Assembly (NCBI RefSeq): GCF_002949735.1
Contig: NZ_CP026681.1
Span: forward strand, 2,542,001 to 2,606,000
Direction of reading: 5' to 3'
Length of the DNA stretch: 64,000 nt
DNA from: Nostoc sp. 'Peltigera membranacea cyanobiont' N6
GTDB taxonomy: Bacteria; Cyanobacteriota; Cyanobacteriia; Cyanobacteriales; Nostocaceae
This document shows, in pieces, positions 63,172-64,000 of the stretch. The notes under the pieces are model-generated. The model searched no databases and was not told the DNA's origin. It saw only the letters and a program-made list of their open reading frames with translations. How positions within the stretch are numbered: the stretch's first letter is position 1; every line of letters begins with the position of its first letter. Both the position numbers and the translations under genes were made by a program.

Positions 63172-63369
63172 TTAACCCAAGATTGAACCTGAACCAACTT
63201 CCCACTGATGTTTGAGCAATTCCTGGTAAGTCTTTTCCCTTATCATCATCTGCTTATACAGCATCTGCAAAAACTCTTGAGCTTGTTCACGGGACATCTG
63301 CTCCACTTGATCCGCGAAAGTTCTAAGGCTAAATTCTTGTTCTAAAGATAATTCAATGGGTTGGTTCAT
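63172..63369 (-). CDS. nblA: NblA phycobilisome degradation adaptor
   Basis: 65 residues. It fits the NblA/Ycf18 family: LSLEQEFSLRTFADQVEQMS, then EQAQEFLQMLYKQMMIREKT and a short tail. NblA binds phycobiliproteins and delivers them to the Clp protease during nutrient starvation. Length and all core residues fit a functional copy. Its position beside a plasmid replication gene is unusual; it is transcribed away from 63370-63690. Confidence 0.92.
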   Translation of the reverse strand: MNQPIELSLEQEFSLRTFADQVEQMSREQAQEFLQMLYKQMMIREKTYQELLKHQWEVGSGSILG

Positions 63370-63691
63370 AGCTTTTATTTGAGTTTGCTAAGTTAAGCAA
63401 ATATTGTTTTATATAAATAAATGTTACGATAGCTTTACAAAAGATGAAGGGGTGTAAACCGTACCGACGTAGGTTAGAAATGCCGTATCTGCTGCTGAAA
63501 ACCTTGATATCAATCCATTGTGGCAATCCAAGTAAAAACTTAAGTTCTGTTGAGCGCTCAAGACTTTAGCCGGATTTCTCACCACACCTCTCAAAGCCTG
63601 TGCTTGTGCAGGGGAGCAGGGGAGAGTTCAATGTGCCTTGTTCAATCCCCTCTGCTCTATCAAACGCCTGAAGCTTGTGATAAATGCGGGT
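63370..63691. other. Non-coding gap with G-rich inverted repeat
   Basis: No gene supported. AGCAGGGGAGAG near 63615 and CCCCTCTGCTCT near 63648 form an imperfect hairpin of the same purine-run type seen inside gene a of cassette 2. The nblA promoter should lie in its left part, which is AT-rich. Confidence 0.5.
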
Positions 63692-64000
63692 TTAGCGGGT
63701 CTGTTCAGCGCCAACGTCGAAGCGATCAAGCATCATCACCTTGTCCCAGGCTGCGACGAAGTCCTTGACCATCCTCTCGTGACCGTCATCAGCGCCATAG
63801 ACTTCAGCAATCTGACGCAGTTCCGCGTTCGAGCCGAAGATGAGATCGCAGCGGGTTGCGGTGAACTTCGCTGCACCGGTTTCGCGATCGCAGATGTCAA
63901 AAAGCATCTCGCGATTGTCAACAGGCTTCCACTCGTAGTCCATACTGGTCAGGACACGGAAAAAGTCATTGGTCAAGACGCCCGGACGGTCAGTGAAGCT
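63692..64000 (-). CDS. katG: Catalase-peroxidase KatG, C-terminal end (runs off the window)
   Basis: Minus-strand frame open to the window edge. SFTDRPGVLTNDFFRVLTSM, ATRCDLIFGSNAELRQIAEV and DFVAAWDKVMMLDRFDV are the C-terminal signature of bifunctional catalase-peroxidases. About 100 of the usual 720-740 residues are visible. The GC content is higher than in neighbouring genes, a hint of separate origin. Confidence 0.9.
   Translation of the reverse strand, partial: SFTDRPGVLTNDFFRVLTSMDYEWKPVDNREMLFDICDRETGAAKFTATRCDLIFGSNAELRQIAEVYGADDGHERMVKDFVAAWDKVMMLDRFDVGAEQTR

Overview
The window looks like accessory DNA, either a plasmid or an integrated plasmid, of a filamentous heterocyst-type cyanobacterium (Nostocales). 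The reasons are the very frequent HIP1 octamer GCGATCGC and its variants, short interspersed repeats typical of Nostoc and Anabaena, an nblA gene, cyanobacterial AAA_35/GAF/vMAP-type ATPases, and a CyRepA1-type plasmid replication protein. No tRNA, rRNA or CRISPR array was recognised. Family names come from reading the translations; no database search was possible.

Layout. (1) 343-12594: a three-gene plus-strand operon of a SNF2/DrmD-like helicase, an Eco57I-class adenine methyltransferase and a 1782-residue YprA-family helicase with a DUF1998 region and a Vsr-like tail. It has parts of DISARM and of Druantia but matches neither, and best fits the DISARM-related ARMADA type of antiphage system. 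(2) 12596-18964: a YbaK deacylase, a probable PD-(D/E)XK protein, a NERD-nuclease/SF1-helicase fusion (Nhi-like architecture), and broken copies of a ParB/KorB-like gene. (3) 20712-29116: replicon cassette 1, made of a ParB-like gene and an XRE regulator facing a rightward series of about eleven small genes (SAP-like, winged-helix, HTH, DUF1392, KilA-N, AlkB-like) that ends in a CyRepA1 gene cut short at a 93-bp perfect hairpin. (4) 29184-31391: WD40 remnant, HIP1-rich tandem repeat, lipoprotein. (5) 31501-39169: a leftward operon of a lipoprotein, a caspase/alpha-beta-hydrolase fusion and a caspase/EF-hand/STAND-ATPase protein. (6) 39443-45661: IS4 remnant, then a leftward cluster of polysaccharide-active enzymes (GH19, 3D-domain, GH18 remnant, GH87, GH26), several sharing one LysM module. 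(7) 46109-51906: two AAA_35 ATPases, transposase debris, a 405-bp element with multi-site ends, and a SLATT membrane protein. (8) 52445-63009: replicon cassette 2, in the same order as cassette 1 but with an intact 1069-residue CyRepA1. (9) nblA and the C-terminal end of katG close the window.

How the parts fit. The two cassettes are paralogous replicon cores. Each has a divergent XRE gene beside a sigma70-like promoter whose -35/-10 spacer holds a perfect palindrome; the palindrome differs between copies. Each has a leader hairpin in the same place but with a different sequence. Each ParB-like gene carries a pair of palindromes inside its own coding region, again with copy-specific sequence. 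This looks like two incompatible-type replicons that evolved separate recognition codes and were then joined, with the Rep of copy 1 inactivated. Between them lie defence-type and cell-death-type operons and a set of enzymes suited to fungal cell walls.

Best candidates for undescribed biology: the caspase-lipase/caspase-STAND/lipoprotein operon, the ParB-like genes with embedded copy-specific palindromes, and the 405-bp transposon-end-like element with a solitary relative at 18299.
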